Origin: Cupriavidus sp. MP-37
GTDB taxonomy: Bacteria > Pseudomonadota > Gammaproteobacteria > Burkholderiales > Burkholderiaceae
Length of the DNA: 64,000 nt
Reading direction: 5' to 3'
NCBI RefSeq assembly: GCF_020618415.1
Contig: NZ_CP085344.1
Span: forward strand, 248,001-312,000
Under the pieces are notes generated by a model, which saw nothing but the letters and a program-made list of their open reading frames with translations, made no database searches and was not told the origin of the DNA. Shown here piece by piece: positions 25,692 to 34,430 of the stretch. Within the stretch, counting starts at the first letter, position 1. The number at the start of each line of letters is the position of its first letter. Both the position numbers and the translations under genes were made by a program.

Positions 25692-28391
25692 TTACTCGCC
25701 GGCCGCTGCCGCGCGCGTCTTCTTTGCCGCGGCGGTCTTGGCGGGTGCCTTCTTTGCCGCGGCCTTCTTCGCCGGCGCCTTGGCGGCAGCGGTCTTGGCC
25801 GCGGTCTTGCCGGCAGTCTTGGCGGCCGTCTTGGTTGCCGGCGCCGCTTCGGCTTCCGCCGTGCCGCGCGATGCCGCCTTGGCCGGAGCCTTGGCCGCCG
25901 TCTTGGCGCCGGCCTTGGGTTCGCGCGCCTCGAACTCGAAGCCGATCTTGCCGTCCGGCTGCTTGACCAGGAAGGCCTTGAAGTTGCGGCCGGTGCGCGA
26001 CGACTTGAAGCCGGTCAGCAGGTCGGTCTTGCCTTCGTTGAGCAGCTTGCCGATCTGCTCGCGGCTGATTTCCTGCTGCAGGATGATCTTGCCGGTGGTG
26101 AAGTCGCAGCTCTTCGGGCTGGTGGTGCTGTTCTCGCAGACGTACTTCATGCCGTGCTCGAACACCGAGCCGCCGCACTTCGGGCACGTTCCCACCGGCT
26201 GCTGGCCGCTGAAGTCGACCGGCTCGCCGTCGTTGTCGTCGTCACTCTGGCCGAAGTCGAACTCCATCTTGTAATGGCCTTCGTCGTCCTTGCCGAGCTT
26301 GAGGATGGCGGCGAACGGGCGGCCCATCTTGCTGCGGAAGCCCTGCAGCGGACCGATCTCTTTCTTCTGCAGCAGTTCCTCGACTTCCTCGATCTCGAAC
26401 TGGCGGCCGCCCGGGATCTTGCTGATCGAGAATTCGCACGCGGTGCAGGCAAAGCGGCGGTAGTTCTCCTTGACCTGGCCGCCGCACTGCGGACACGGCG
26501 TGTCCAGCGTGGCGTAGTCGCCGGGGATGGTGTCGCTGTCGTATTCCTTGGCGCGCTTGACGATCTGCTGCGTCATCTGCGCGATCTCGCGCATGAACTC
26601 GTCGCGCTTGAGGCGGCCGCGCTCAATCTGCGAGAGCTTGTGCTCCCACTCGCCGGTCAGCTCGGCCTGCGTCAGTTCCTGCACGCCCAGGCCGCGCAGC
26701 AGCGTCATCAGCTGGAACGCCTTGGCGGTGGGGATCAGCTCGCGGCCTTCGCGCACCAGGTATTTCTCGGTCAGCAGCCCTTCGATAATGGCGGCGCGCG
26801 TGGCCGGCGTGCCCAGGCCCTTGCCGGCCATGGCTTCGCGCAGCGCGTCGTCGTCGACCAGCTTGCCGGCGCCTTCCATGGCGGACAGCAGCGTCGCTTC
26901 GTTGTAGCGCGCAGGTGGCTTGGTGGTCAGGCCGACGCCTTCGACCTTGTCGGTCTTGACCTTCTCGTCCTTCGCCACCGGCACCAGGTTGGCGGCGTCG
27001 TCCTTCCCATCCTTGCCCTGCGCCTCGCGGCCGTAGATCGCCAGCCAGCCCGGGTTGACCAGCACCTTGCCTTCGGTCTTGAAGTGGTGCCCCGCCACTT
27101 CCGTGATGCGGGTGGTGACCTGGAACTCGGCCGCCGGGAAGAACACCGCCAGGAAGCGGCGCACCACCAGGTCGTACAGCTTCTGCTCCGGCTCGGACAG
27201 GTTCTTGGGCGCCTGCAGCGTCGGGATGATGGCGAAGTGGTCGCTGATCTTGCTGTTGTCGAAGATCCGCTTGTTCGGCTTGACCCAGCCCTGCGCCAGG
27301 ATCTTCTTGGCGTGCGGCAGGTAGTTGGGCGAGCTGTCGGCGAGCATGTCCATGGTCTGCTTGACCGTGTCCATGTAGTCCTCGGGCAGCGCGCGCGCGT
27401 CGGTACGCGGGTAGGTCAGGACCTTGTGCTTTTCATACAGCGCCTGTGCCAGGCCCAGCGTGTTCTTGGCCGAGAAGCCGAAGCGCGAGTTGGCCTCGCG
27501 CTGCAGCGTGGTCAGGTCGAACAGCGCCGGCGACTGCTGCGTCGACGGCTTGGATTCCTCGGTGACGGTGCCCGGCTTGTCGCGGCAGGCGGCGACGATG
27601 CTCTTGGCCTCGGCCTCGCTCCACAGCCGCGACTCGCGCGCCTCGGGGTCGAACTCGTTCTTCTTGAACTTGGGGTCGAACCAGCGGCCTTCATACAGGC
27701 CGGCGGCGGCGATGAACTCGGCGCGCACTTCCCAGTAGTCGCGCGGCACGAAGTGCTTGATCTTCTCTTCGCGCTCCACCACGATCGACAGCGTCGGCGT
27801 CTGCACGCGGCCCACGGTGGTCAGGAAGAAGCCACCGCCCTTGCTGTTGAAGGCGGTCATGGCGCGCGTGCCATTGATGCCGACCAGCCAGTCGGCCTCG
27901 GAGCGGCAGCGCGCGGCGTCGGCCAGCGGCAGCATGTCTTCGTCTTCGCGCAGGGCGGCAAAGCCGTCGCGGATCGCCTGCGGCGTCATCGATTGCAGCC
28001 ACAGCCGGCGCACCGGCTGCTTGGCCTTGGCCTGCTGCGCGATCAGGCGGAAGATCAGTTCCCCTTCGCGCCCCGCGTCGCAGGCGTTGATCAGCGCGGT
28101 CACGTCCTTGCGCTTGATCAGCCGGTTCAGCACTTTCAGGCGCGACTCGGTCTTGGCTATCGGGCGCAGGTCGAAGTGCGGCGGGATCACCGGCAGGTTG
28201 GCGAAGCTCCACTTGCCGCGCTTGACCTCGTATTCGTCCGGCGCGGCGATCTCGACCAGGTGGCCGACGGCGGAGGACAGCACGTAGTCGTCGCTCTCGA
28301 AATACTCGTCGTGCTTGGTAAACCCCCCGAGGGCACGGGCGATATCCGCCGCGACCGACGGTTTTTCCGCGATGATGAGGGCTTTTGACAT
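25692..28391 (-). CDS. topB: DNA topoisomerase III with a histone-H1-like tail
   Basis: A type IA topoisomerase of 899 residues. The N-terminal TOPRIM domain has MSKALIIAEKPSVAADIARALGG and the acidic DAGREGELIFR. The catalytic Tyr is in LTYPRTDARALPEDY. Two Cys4-type zinc elements follow (CPQCGG...FACTAC and CPKCGGSVFEHGMKYVCEN), then a further topo C-terminal repeat (TGFKSSRTGRNFKAFL). The last 85 residues are an Ala/Lys/Pro-rich tail of KTAAK and AKKAPAK units resembling histone H1. Escherichia coli TopB is 653 residues, so this is a long form. It decatenates DNA. The start at 28391 has GGA upstream and gives the family N terminus. Confidence 0.93.
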   Translation of the reverse strand: MSKALIIAEKPSVAADIARALGGFTKHDEYFESDDYVLSSAVGHLVEIAAPDEYEVKRGKWSFANLPVIPPHFDLRPIAKTESRLKVLNRLIKRKDVTALINACDAGREGELIFRLIAQQAKAKQPVRRLWLQSMTPQAIRDGFAALREDEDMLPLADAARCRSEADWLVGINGTRAMTAFNSKGGGFFLTTVGRVQTPTLSIVVEREEKIKHFVPRDYWEVRAEFIAAAGLYEGRWFDPKFKKNEFDPEARESRLWSEAEAKSIVAACRDKPGTVTEESKPSTQQSPALFDLTTLQREANSRFGFSAKNTLGLAQALYEKHKVLTYPRTDARALPEDYMDTVKQTMDMLADSSPNYLPHAKKILAQGWVKPNKRIFDNSKISDHFAIIPTLQAPKNLSEPEQKLYDLVVRRFLAVFFPAAEFQVTTRITEVAGHHFKTEGKVLVNPGWLAIYGREAQGKDGKDDAANLVPVAKDEKVKTDKVEGVGLTTKPPARYNEATLLSAMEGAGKLVDDDALREAMAGKGLGTPATRAAIIEGLLTEKYLVREGRELIPTAKAFQLMTLLRGLGVQELTQAELTGEWEHKLSQIERGRLKRDEFMREIAQMTQQIVKRAKEYDSDTIPGDYATLDTPCPQCGGQVKENYRRFACTACEFSISKIPGGRQFEIEEVEELLQKKEIGPLQGFRSKMGRPFAAILKLGKDDEGHYKMEFDFGQSDDDNDGEPVDFSGQQPVGTCPKCGGSVFEHGMKYVCENSTTSPKSCDFTTGKIILQQEISREQIGKLLNEGKTDLLTGFKSSRTGRNFKAFLVKQPDGKIGFEFEAREPKAGAKTAAKAPAKAASRGTAEAEAAPATKTAAKTAGKTAAKTAAAKAPAKKAAAKKAPAKTAAAKKTRAAAAGE

Positions 28392-28549
28392 GGGAAGGGT
28401 CCTTGCGGGCTGCATCCGGCAACCCGCTAATTGCACTGCAAACGTAGTAATCAGAACGCCGGGGGGCTATGAGGCGCCAATAATAAGCGCGGTTTCGACG
28501 GCGGTGCAAGCCAGCCTCATGGCGGCTCGCCTGCCTTCGCGCGCGCCGC

Positions 28550-28954
28550 CTAGGCGCCGCCGCGCCCCCCGTCAAGCAACCAGTCCAGCACCTCCGGCAC
28601 GTCTTCCGCGGGCGCCGGCATGGCCGCGCCGCGCGTGAGCATGCGCTCGAGCACCTCGATATGCGGCAGCAGGGTGCCATAGAACTGCGGCGTGCCACCG
28701 GCGGCCGGCTGCACCAGCACGGTCGGGAAATTCTCGATATCGATATCGCCGAGCGCATCCGCATGGGTCTCGATATCGATCCAGACAAAGCAATCGTCCG
28801 GATGGCGCGCGGCCAGCGCCGTCAGCGCCACCAGGTAATCCCGGCACGTGCCGCACCACTGCGCGCACAGGCACGCGACCAGGCGGCCTTGCGGCCGCGC
28901 CGCCAGGCACTCGGCAATGGCGCCGGCATCACGTTCAGGAAAGTAAACGGTCAT
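28550..28954 (-). CDS. Thioredoxin-like protein
   Basis: A 134-residue cytosolic thioredoxin-fold protein with the redox motif WCGTC (residues 38-42 region, CAQWCGTCRDYL), the variant of Trx with Gly-Thr between the cysteines. The beta strand FVWIDIETHADALGDIDIENFPTVLV carries the cis-Pro typical of the fold. It lies between dprA and topB on the same strand. The ATG at 28954 is preferred; a GTG ten codons upstream is possible. Partner and substrate are unknown. Confidence 0.85.
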   Translation of the reverse strand: MTVYFPERDAGAIAECLAARPQGRLVACLCAQWCGTCRDYLVALTALAARHPDDCFVWIDIETHADALGDIDIENFPTVLVQPAAGGTPQFYGTLLPHIEVLERMLTRGAAMPAPAEDVPEVLDWLLDGGRGGA

Positions 28955-29035
28955 GGCATCGGAAACATGAGCTGCCCGCGACACACGGACAGCCGGCGAT
29001 TGTATCGGTATTGCGCGCGCTCCCCGGCGAGGCCT

Positions 29036-30226
29036 TCACGCCAGGCGCCGGAAGAGGTTTCCCGGTAGACGCTCGGCATGCCCGGCCAGTTCCAGTTCCA
29101 GCAGGCGCGCCGCGGCCGCATCCGGGGGCTGGCCGCTGCGCTCGCACAGCGCATCCAGCGTAACCGGATCGTAGCCGAGGGCGGCCAGCAGGGGGTCGGC
29201 GGGATCGGCAAATTCAGACTGGTCCGAAGCCACCGCCGGCGCGGTCGGCTCGCCGCGGACCGGTGCGGCCGGCCCAAGGTTGATTTCTTCGAGCACGTCG
29301 CCGGTACGCTCGACCAGCTTGGCGCCCTGACGGATCAGCAGGTGGCAACCCTGTGACAACGGCGCGTGGATCGATCCGGGCACCGCGAACACCTCGCGCC
29401 CGAGTTCCGCGGCCAGGCGCGCGGTGATCAGCGAGCCCGATCTTGCCGCCGCCTCCACCACCAGCACCCCGTGCGCCAGCGCCGCGATGATGCGGTTGCG
29501 GCGCGGGAAGTTGGCCGGCATGCCCTGCATGCCGAGCGGAAATTCCGTGACCACGGCGCCGCGCCCGGCGACCTCGTGGGCCAGGTCCAGGTTGTCGGCC
29601 GGGTAGACCCGGTCGGCCCCCGTCCCCGTGACCGCGATGGTGCCGCCGCAGCCCTGCAGGCCGCCGGCATGGGCGGCGGCGTCGATGCCCAGCGCCAGGC
29701 CCGAAATCACCGTCAGGCCCGACTCGGACAGCTCGCGCCCGAAAGTTTGCGCATCGCGCTTGCCCTGCTCGGTGGCATTGCGCGCGCCGACGATGGCGAC
29801 CGCGGGGCGGGCCAGCAATGCGGGATCGCCTTTGATATATAGCAGCGGCGGCGGATCGTGCAGGTCGAACAGGCGGCGAGGGTAGGCGTCATCTGCCAGC
29901 GTCAGCAGGCGGTTGCCGGGCGTGCCGAGCCACGCCAGCGTGCGTTCGACCAGCGCCGGCAGCCGCGCGCCCGGCCGGGCCAGTACCGCGCGGGCCAGCT
30001 TGGCCGGGACCACGGCGGACAGCGCCGTCACGCTCTGCGCCAACACCTGCTGCGGCAGCCCGAACGCCGCCAGCAGCAGGCGCACCGCGACCGGGCCGAC
30101 GCCGGGGGCACAGGCCAGCTGCAGCCAGGCCTTCAGGTCGTCGGCATCGCGGATGACGGCCGGCGCGCCGGCACCGGCATGGCAAAGGGATGCGGCGCCG
30201 ACGGGCGCCGCCGGGGAGGTCGGCAA
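29036..30226 (-). CDS. dprA: DNA-processing protein DprA (Smf)
   Basis: A 396-residue protein that loads RecA onto incoming single-stranded DNA in transformation. The N-terminal SAM-like part begins DDLKAWLQLACAPGVGP. The Rossmann-fold core has VAIVGARNATEQGKRDAQTFGRELSESGLTVISGLALGIDAAAHAGGL and later EFPLGMQGMPANFPRRNRIIAALAHGVLVVEA. A short winged-helix C-terminal domain (DPVTLDALCERSGQPPDAAAARLLELELAG) is present. No ATG is available near the start; a TTG at 30226 is used, eight bases after the LysM gene's stop, so translation is probably coupled. Confidence 0.92.
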   Translation of the reverse strand: MPTSPAAPVGAASLCHAGAGAPAVIRDADDLKAWLQLACAPGVGPVAVRLLLAAFGLPQQVLAQSVTALSAVVPAKLARAVLARPGARLPALVERTLAWLGTPGNRLLTLADDAYPRRLFDLHDPPPLLYIKGDPALLARPAVAIVGARNATEQGKRDAQTFGRELSESGLTVISGLALGIDAAAHAGGLQGCGGTIAVTGTGADRVYPADNLDLAHEVAGRGAVVTEFPLGMQGMPANFPRRNRIIAALAHGVLVVEAAARSGSLITARLAAELGREVFAVPGSIHAPLSQGCHLLIRQGAKLVERTGDVLEEINLGPAAPVRGEPTAPAVASDQSEFADPADPLLAALGYDPVTLDALCERSGQPPDAAAARLLELELAGHAERLPGNLFRRLA

Positions 30227-30233
30227 GAGCGGC

Positions 30234-31415
30234 TCAGCGCGGCGAGGTGGCCCGGTCGCCGACCGCGATCACGTTGGAAGCGTCGGTGACCAGCGCATAC
30301 GAGACGCCGGGAAACACGCGGAAGACAAAGGCCAGCCCGTAGCGCTCGTCCGGCAGCCGGATGGCGCGGTTGCTGTCGGTCTTGTCGGTCACGGTTTCGC
30401 CGGTGCGCGACAGCGCCAGCACATGGCCCGGTTCCACCCCGGCCTGGCTGCCGAGGTTGAGCACCACCACCTGCCTGGCGCCACCGAACTCCACCCCGCC
30501 ATAGACCTTGGCGACGCGGCCGTCGAGCTGCGCATCGGGCGCGTGCGGCACGTAGCGCAAGGCTTCGCGCGCGGGCTGCGGCATCAGCAGCGTGCCGACG
30601 CCCATTTCTTGCCTGGCCTGCGTCACCTGCATGGTCGAGACCGCGTCCGGGCCCTGCGCGCCGCGCGCCAGGCGCACATTGCCTTCATATTCGGCCTCGT
30701 AGCCAAGCACGGCCTGGGTCACGGGATCGCGCACCGGGGTAAGCGGGCGGTAGGCCTGCCAGTCGCTGCCCTGCGGTGCGTCGGCGGGGATGCCGCGTGC
30801 ATAGCCGGTGTCGTCGCGGCCCAGGATGACGCGCGATTCCGACACCGCCACGATGCGGGCCGAGGTGTCGAGCGTGCCCTGGTCGACCACCAGCGGCCGG
30901 ATCAGGAAGGGCTCGATATCGGCGGCCGGGATGCTCAGGATGGCGGCGCTGTCGGCGGCGCCGCTGCGCATCTGCGGCGACAGGCGCACGGTGTCGCTGC
31001 CGCCCGGCGTGGTCGACAGCCAGGCACGGCCGTCGCGCTGGATCAGGTACAGGATCTGGCCCGGGTAGATCAGGTGCGGATTGCGGATCTGCTGCCGGTT
31101 CATGCCCCACAGTTCGGGCCAGCGCCACGGCTGGCGCAGGAAGCGGCCGGAGATGCCCCACAGCGTGTCGCCGGCGCGCACGGTATATTGCGATGGCGCG
31201 TTGGCGGCAAGGTCGGACACGGGAATGCCGTGCCGGGCGGTGCGCTGAGCTTCGGCCTGCTGCGCCGGCGTGACCGTCAGGTCCGCCGCCAGCGCCGGCA
31301 GCGCGGCCGCGGCGGTGAAGACCGCGGCACTCAATAACGGATAAGCAAAAGTGGGGATGAACGCGTGCAGCCTGCGGCCCGACGCCGCCTGGTGTTCTTT
31401 GGTAAGATCGCGCAT
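30234..31415 (-). CDS. LysM-domain envelope protein
   Basis: A 393-residue exported protein. A long n-region is followed by a hydrophobic signal (AVFTAAAALPALAA, cleavage near residue 45). One LysM peptidoglycan-binding domain lies at about residues 76-125 (YTVRAGDTLWGISGRFLRQPWRWPELWGMNRQQIRNPHLIYPGQILYL). The rest is a beta-rich region with no catalytic motif I recognise. The arrangement LysM-dprA, divergent from def-fmt, is conserved in Burkholderiales. It probably anchors to the cell wall. The start at 31415 has AGGA just upstream. Confidence 0.88.
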   Translation of the reverse strand: MRDLTKEHQAASGRRLHAFIPTFAYPLLSAAVFTAAAALPALAADLTVTPAQQAEAQRTARHGIPVSDLAANAPSQYTVRAGDTLWGISGRFLRQPWRWPELWGMNRQQIRNPHLIYPGQILYLIQRDGRAWLSTTPGGSDTVRLSPQMRSGAADSAAILSIPAADIEPFLIRPLVVDQGTLDTSARIVAVSESRVILGRDDTGYARGIPADAPQGSDWQAYRPLTPVRDPVTQAVLGYEAEYEGNVRLARGAQGPDAVSTMQVTQARQEMGVGTLLMPQPAREALRYVPHAPDAQLDGRVAKVYGGVEFGGARQVVVLNLGSQAGVEPGHVLALSRTGETVTDKTDSNRAIRLPDERYGLAFVFRVFPGVSYALVTDASNVIAVGDRATSPR

Positions 31416-31477
31416 TTTCCTGACCGGCCGGTGGTTCGGCCGGATTGACCCGGGAGAGCGTGCCTGTTGCGGCGCGC

Positions 31478-31507
31478 CTTGAATTTTTGTACTTGCGCCC
31501 CGATTCT
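31478..31507 (+). promoter_or_regulatory. Sigma-32-like promoter candidate for def-fmt
   Basis: CTTGAA at 31478-31483 and CCCCGATTCT from 31498, separated by 14 bases, resemble the heat-shock consensus CTTGAA-N11-16-CCCCATNTA. It faces def, with a leader of about 65 bases. Confidence 0.45.
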
Positions 31508-31575
31508 GCATGTAAACATCCGCCGCCGCAACGCGGCCCGGTTGCCGGCAGCAGCCGGCGTTGCGCCCCAGCATC

Positions 31576-32082
31576 ATGGCAAAACTCGACATCCTGACCT
31601 ACCCCGATCCCCGCCTGCACACCGTTGCCAAACCCGTGGCCGCGGTGGACGACCGCATCCGCCAGCTGGTCAAGGACATGGCGGAAACCATGTACGAAGC
31701 GCCCGGCATCGGCTTGGCCGCGACCCAGGTCAACGTGCACGAGCAGGTGGTGGTGATCGACGTCTCGGAAACGCGCGACCAGCTCCAAGTCTTCATCAAC
31801 CCGGAAATCGTCTGGGCCAGCGACAACCGCAAGGTGTGGGAAGAGGGCTGCCTGTCGGTGCCCGAGGTCTACGACCGCGTCGAGCGCCCCGACCGCGTGC
31901 GCGTGCGCGCGCTCAACGAGAAGGGCGAGAGCTTCGAGCTCGACGCCGACGACCTGCTGGCGGTGTGCATCCAGCATGAGATCGATCATCTGCGCGGCAA
32001 GGTCTTTGTCGAGTACCTGTCGCCGCTCAAGCTCAACCGCATCAAGAGCAAGCTGCAGAAGCGCGAACGCACCCGCATGTAA
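31576..32082 (+). CDS. def: Peptide deformylase
   Basis: A 168-residue metalloenzyme that removes the formyl group from the initiating Met of new proteins. All three family motifs are present: GIGLAATQ (residues 45-51 region), EEGCLSVP with metal ligand Cys92, and QHEIDH with ligands His134 and His138 and catalytic Glu135. Length is typical (168-170). It is followed by fmt 153 bp downstream, the classic def-fmt pair, and is divergent from the LysM gene. The start at 31576 gives the normal N terminus. Confidence 0.97.
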   Translation: MAKLDILTYPDPRLHTVAKPVAAVDDRIRQLVKDMAETMYEAPGIGLAATQVNVHEQVVVIDVSETRDQLQVFINPEIVWASDNRKVWEEGCLSVPEVYDRVERPDRVRVRALNEKGESFELDADDLLAVCIQHEIDHLRGKVFVEYLSPLKLNRIKSKLQKRERTRM

Positions 32083-32188
32083 GCCGCCGCAGCGGCAATA
32101 AAGATGTAACAGCCCGCCGGAATCCGGCCAGCCGCGTGCGGCATCGGCGCGGGGTCTGTTATCTTTATGACTTCCGAAGAACCACGAT

Positions 32189-32210
32189 ACCGGCCGCTAT
32201 AGCGGCCGGT
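32189..32210. other. Perfect 22-bp palindrome in the def-fmt gap
   Basis: Arms ACCGGCCGCTA and TAGCGGCCGGT. It would form a stable RNA hairpin 26 bases before the fmt start. No U run follows, so it is more likely an mRNA stability or partial attenuation element than a full terminator. Confidence 0.5.
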
Positions 32211-32235
32211 GCCATTTCAGGCCACGGAACCTGCC

Positions 32236-33249
32236 ATGTCCCAAGCCAGCCCCTTGCGTGTCGCCTTTGCCGGCACGCCCGAGTTTGCGCGCGTCGCGCT
32301 GGAAGCCATCCACGCCGCCGGATTTCCGGTCGTCGCCGTGCTGACCCAGCCCGATCGGCCCGCGGGCCGCGGCATGCAGCTGCAGGCCAGCCCGGTGAAG
32401 CAGTTCGCCGTCGCCAATGGCCTGGCGCCGGTGCTGCAGCCGCGTTCGCTGCGCCGCCAGGGCAAGTATCCGGAAGAGGCTGCCGCGGCCATCGAAACAC
32501 TCGCCGGCATCGCCCCGGATGTCATGGTGGTGGCGGCCTACGGCCTGATCCTGCCGGCCGAGGTGCTGACGCTGCCGCGGCTGGGCTGCCTGAATATCCA
32601 TGGCTCGCTGCTGCCGCGCTGGCGCGGCGCGGCGCCGATCCACCGCGCCATCGAGGCGGGCGACGCCGAGACCGGCATCACCCTGATGCAGATGGACGAG
32701 GGGCTCGATACCGGCGACATGCTCACGCGCGAAGCCGTGCCGATCGGCGCGGACGACACCACCGGCACGCTGCACGACACGCTGGCCGCGCTCGGCGCAC
32801 GCATGATCGTCGACGCGCTGCGGCAACTGGACGCCGGCCGGCCGCTGGCGGCCACGCCGCAACCCGAGCACGGCGTCACCTACGCCGAAAAGATCGCCAA
32901 GGACGAAGCGCCGCTGGACCTGCGCCGCCCGGCCGCCGAACTGGCCAACCAGGTGCGCGCCTTCAACCCGTTCCCGGGCGCGACCGTGCAGGTGGGCGAT
33001 ACCGTGATCAAGTGCTGGCAGGCCGTGCCGCTGGCGGCGGCCAGCAGCCTGCCGCATCCTCCCGGCACAGTGCTGGCGGCCGACGCCACGGGCATCCTGA
33101 TCGCCTGCGGCGAGGGCAGCGCGCTGCAGGTTACCGAGCTGCAGAAGCCGGGCGGGCGCCGCCAGCCGGCGCAGCAGTTCCTGCAAGGCCTGCCGCTGCC
33201 GCCGGGTACGCGCTGCGCGGTGCCAGGTAACGGCGCCGCGGCGGCGTGA
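32236..33249 (+). CDS. fmt: Methionyl-tRNA formyltransferase
   Basis: A 337-residue enzyme that formylates Met-tRNAfMet using 10-formyl-tetrahydrofolate. The N-terminal Rossmann domain begins [18 protein letters not shown]. The formyl-transfer core has [24 protein letters not shown], containing the conserved Asn-His-Ser set, and later [18 protein letters not shown]. The C-terminal OB-fold domain starts near residue 220 (FNPFPGAT). A GGAA sits before the ATG at 32236. The last 20 residues ([16 protein letters not shown]) are a short lineage-specific tail. Confidence 0.96.
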   Translation: MSQASPLRVAFAGTPEFARVALEAIHAAGFPVVAVLTQPDRPAGRGMQLQASPVKQFAVANGLAPVLQPRSLRRQGKYPEEAAAAIETLAGIAPDVMVVAAYGLILPAEVLTLPRLGCLNIHGSLLPRWRGAAPIHRAIEAGDAETGITLMQMDEGLDTGDMLTREAVPIGADDTTGTLHDTLAALGARMIVDALRQLDAGRPLAATPQPEHGVTYAEKIAKDEAPLDLRRPAAELANQVRAFNPFPGATVQVGDTVIKCWQAVPLAAASSLPHPPGTVLAADATGILIACGEGSALQVTELQKPGGRRQPAQQFLQGLPLPPGTRCAVPGNGAAAA

Positions 33250-33342
33250 GCCGGCAGCCCTTTGCCGCACATGGCGCCTGAAGTGCCGCGCACAGCGCCC
33301 TGCTGCGCGGGTGTGCAGCATTGCGGATGCCGTTGAACGGCC

Positions 33343-33372
33343 GTTGAATTTTCTACGATCGGCCCCTATCTA
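33343..33372 (+). promoter_or_regulatory. Sigma-32-like heat-shock promoter of htpX
   Basis: GTTGAA at 33343-33348 and CCCCTATCTA from 33363, 14 bases apart, match the heat-shock promoter pattern closely. Its target, htpX, is a known heat-shock gene in enterics. Confidence 0.6.
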
Positions 33373-33427
33373 ACGGGCATCGCGTCAGCTTTTCCGGGCG
33401 CGTCACGATTACACGGAGATCACCGCA

Positions 33428-34288
33428 ATGTTCAACTGGGTCAAGACCTTCATGCTGATGGCGGCCATCACGGCGCTGTTCATCGTCATCGGCGGCATGA
33501 TCGGCGGGCGCAGCGGCATGATGTTCGCGTTGCTGATCGCGCTGGGCATGAACTTCTTCTCCTACTGGTTCTCGGACAAGATGGTCCTGCGCATGTACAA
33601 CGCGCAGGAAGTCGATGCCGGCAGCGCGCCGCAGTTCTACGGCATGGTGCAGGACCTGGCGCAGCGCGCCGGCCTGCCGATGCCGCGCGTCTACCTGATC
33701 AATGAAGACGCGCCCAACGCCTTTGCCACCGGCCGCAATCCGGAACATGCCGCGGTCGCGGCCACCACCGGCATCCTGCGCGTGCTGTCCGAGCGCGAGC
33801 TGCGCGGCGTGATGGCGCACGAGCTGGCCCATGTGCGCCACCGCGACATCCTGACCTCGACCATCGCCGCCACCATGGCCGGCGCGATCTCGGCGCTGGC
33901 CAATATGGCGATGTTCTTCGGCGGGCGCGACGAGAACGGCAACCGCACCAACCCGATCGCGGGCATTGCCGTGGCCATCCTGGCGCCGCTGGCGGCCTCG
34001 CTGATCCAGATGGCGATCTCGCGCGCGCGCGAATTCGAAGCCGACCGCGGCGGCGCCGAGATCAGCGGCGATCCGCAGGCGCTGGCCAGCGCACTGGACA
34101 AGATCCATCGCTATGCGCAAGGCATCCCGTTCCAGGCCGCCGAGGAGCATCCGGCCACGGCGCAGATGATGATCATGAACCCGCTGTCGGGCGGCGGCAT
34201 CGCCAACCTGTTCTCGACCCATCCGGCCACCGAGGAACGCATCGCGCGCCTGATGCAGATGGCACAGACCGGCACCTACCCGGCCTGA
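33428..34288 (+). CDS. htpX: Heat-shock membrane protease HtpX
   Basis: A 286-residue M48-family zinc metalloprotease of the inner membrane that degrades misfolded membrane proteins alongside FtsH. Two N-terminal membrane helices (about residues 8-27 and 31-48) are followed by the zinc motif HELAH (His131, Glu132, His135) and a second membrane pair near 145-165 and 178-195. The third ligand is in the [10 protein letters not shown] block. The C terminus has [15 protein letters not shown], typical of the family. It is preceded by a sigma-32-like promoter. A CACGGAGAT lies just before the start. Confidence 0.96.
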   Translation: MFNWVKTFMLMAAITALFIVIGGMIGGRSGMMFALLIALGMNFFSYWFSDKMVLRMYNAQEVDAGSAPQFYGMVQDLAQRAGLPMPRVYLINEDAPNAFATGRNPEHAAVAATTGILRVLSERELRGVMAHELAHVRHRDILTSTIAATMAGAISALANMAMFFGGRDENGNRTNPIAGIAVAILAPLAASLIQMAISRAREFEADRGGAEISGDPQALASALDKIHRYAQGIPFQAAEEHPATAQMMIMNPLSGGGIANLFSTHPATEERIARLMQMAQTGTYPA

Positions 34289-34430
34289 GCCGCCGGAAAT
34301 CCGGGGCGCGGCCCCGGCACAAGGTAAACTGCCCGCTGTTCCGCCTGGACCGGCGGGCTTTTTTTGGCCCGCGCCCCACGCCTTCCCGATTCACCGCCTC
34401 ATTCGCTGCCTGATCCGCCGCCTGACCGAT

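Noticed and set aside
25626..28388. A 920-codon open frame on plus across topB
   Set aside because: Antisense to topoisomerase III with its full set of motifs; no independent start signal.
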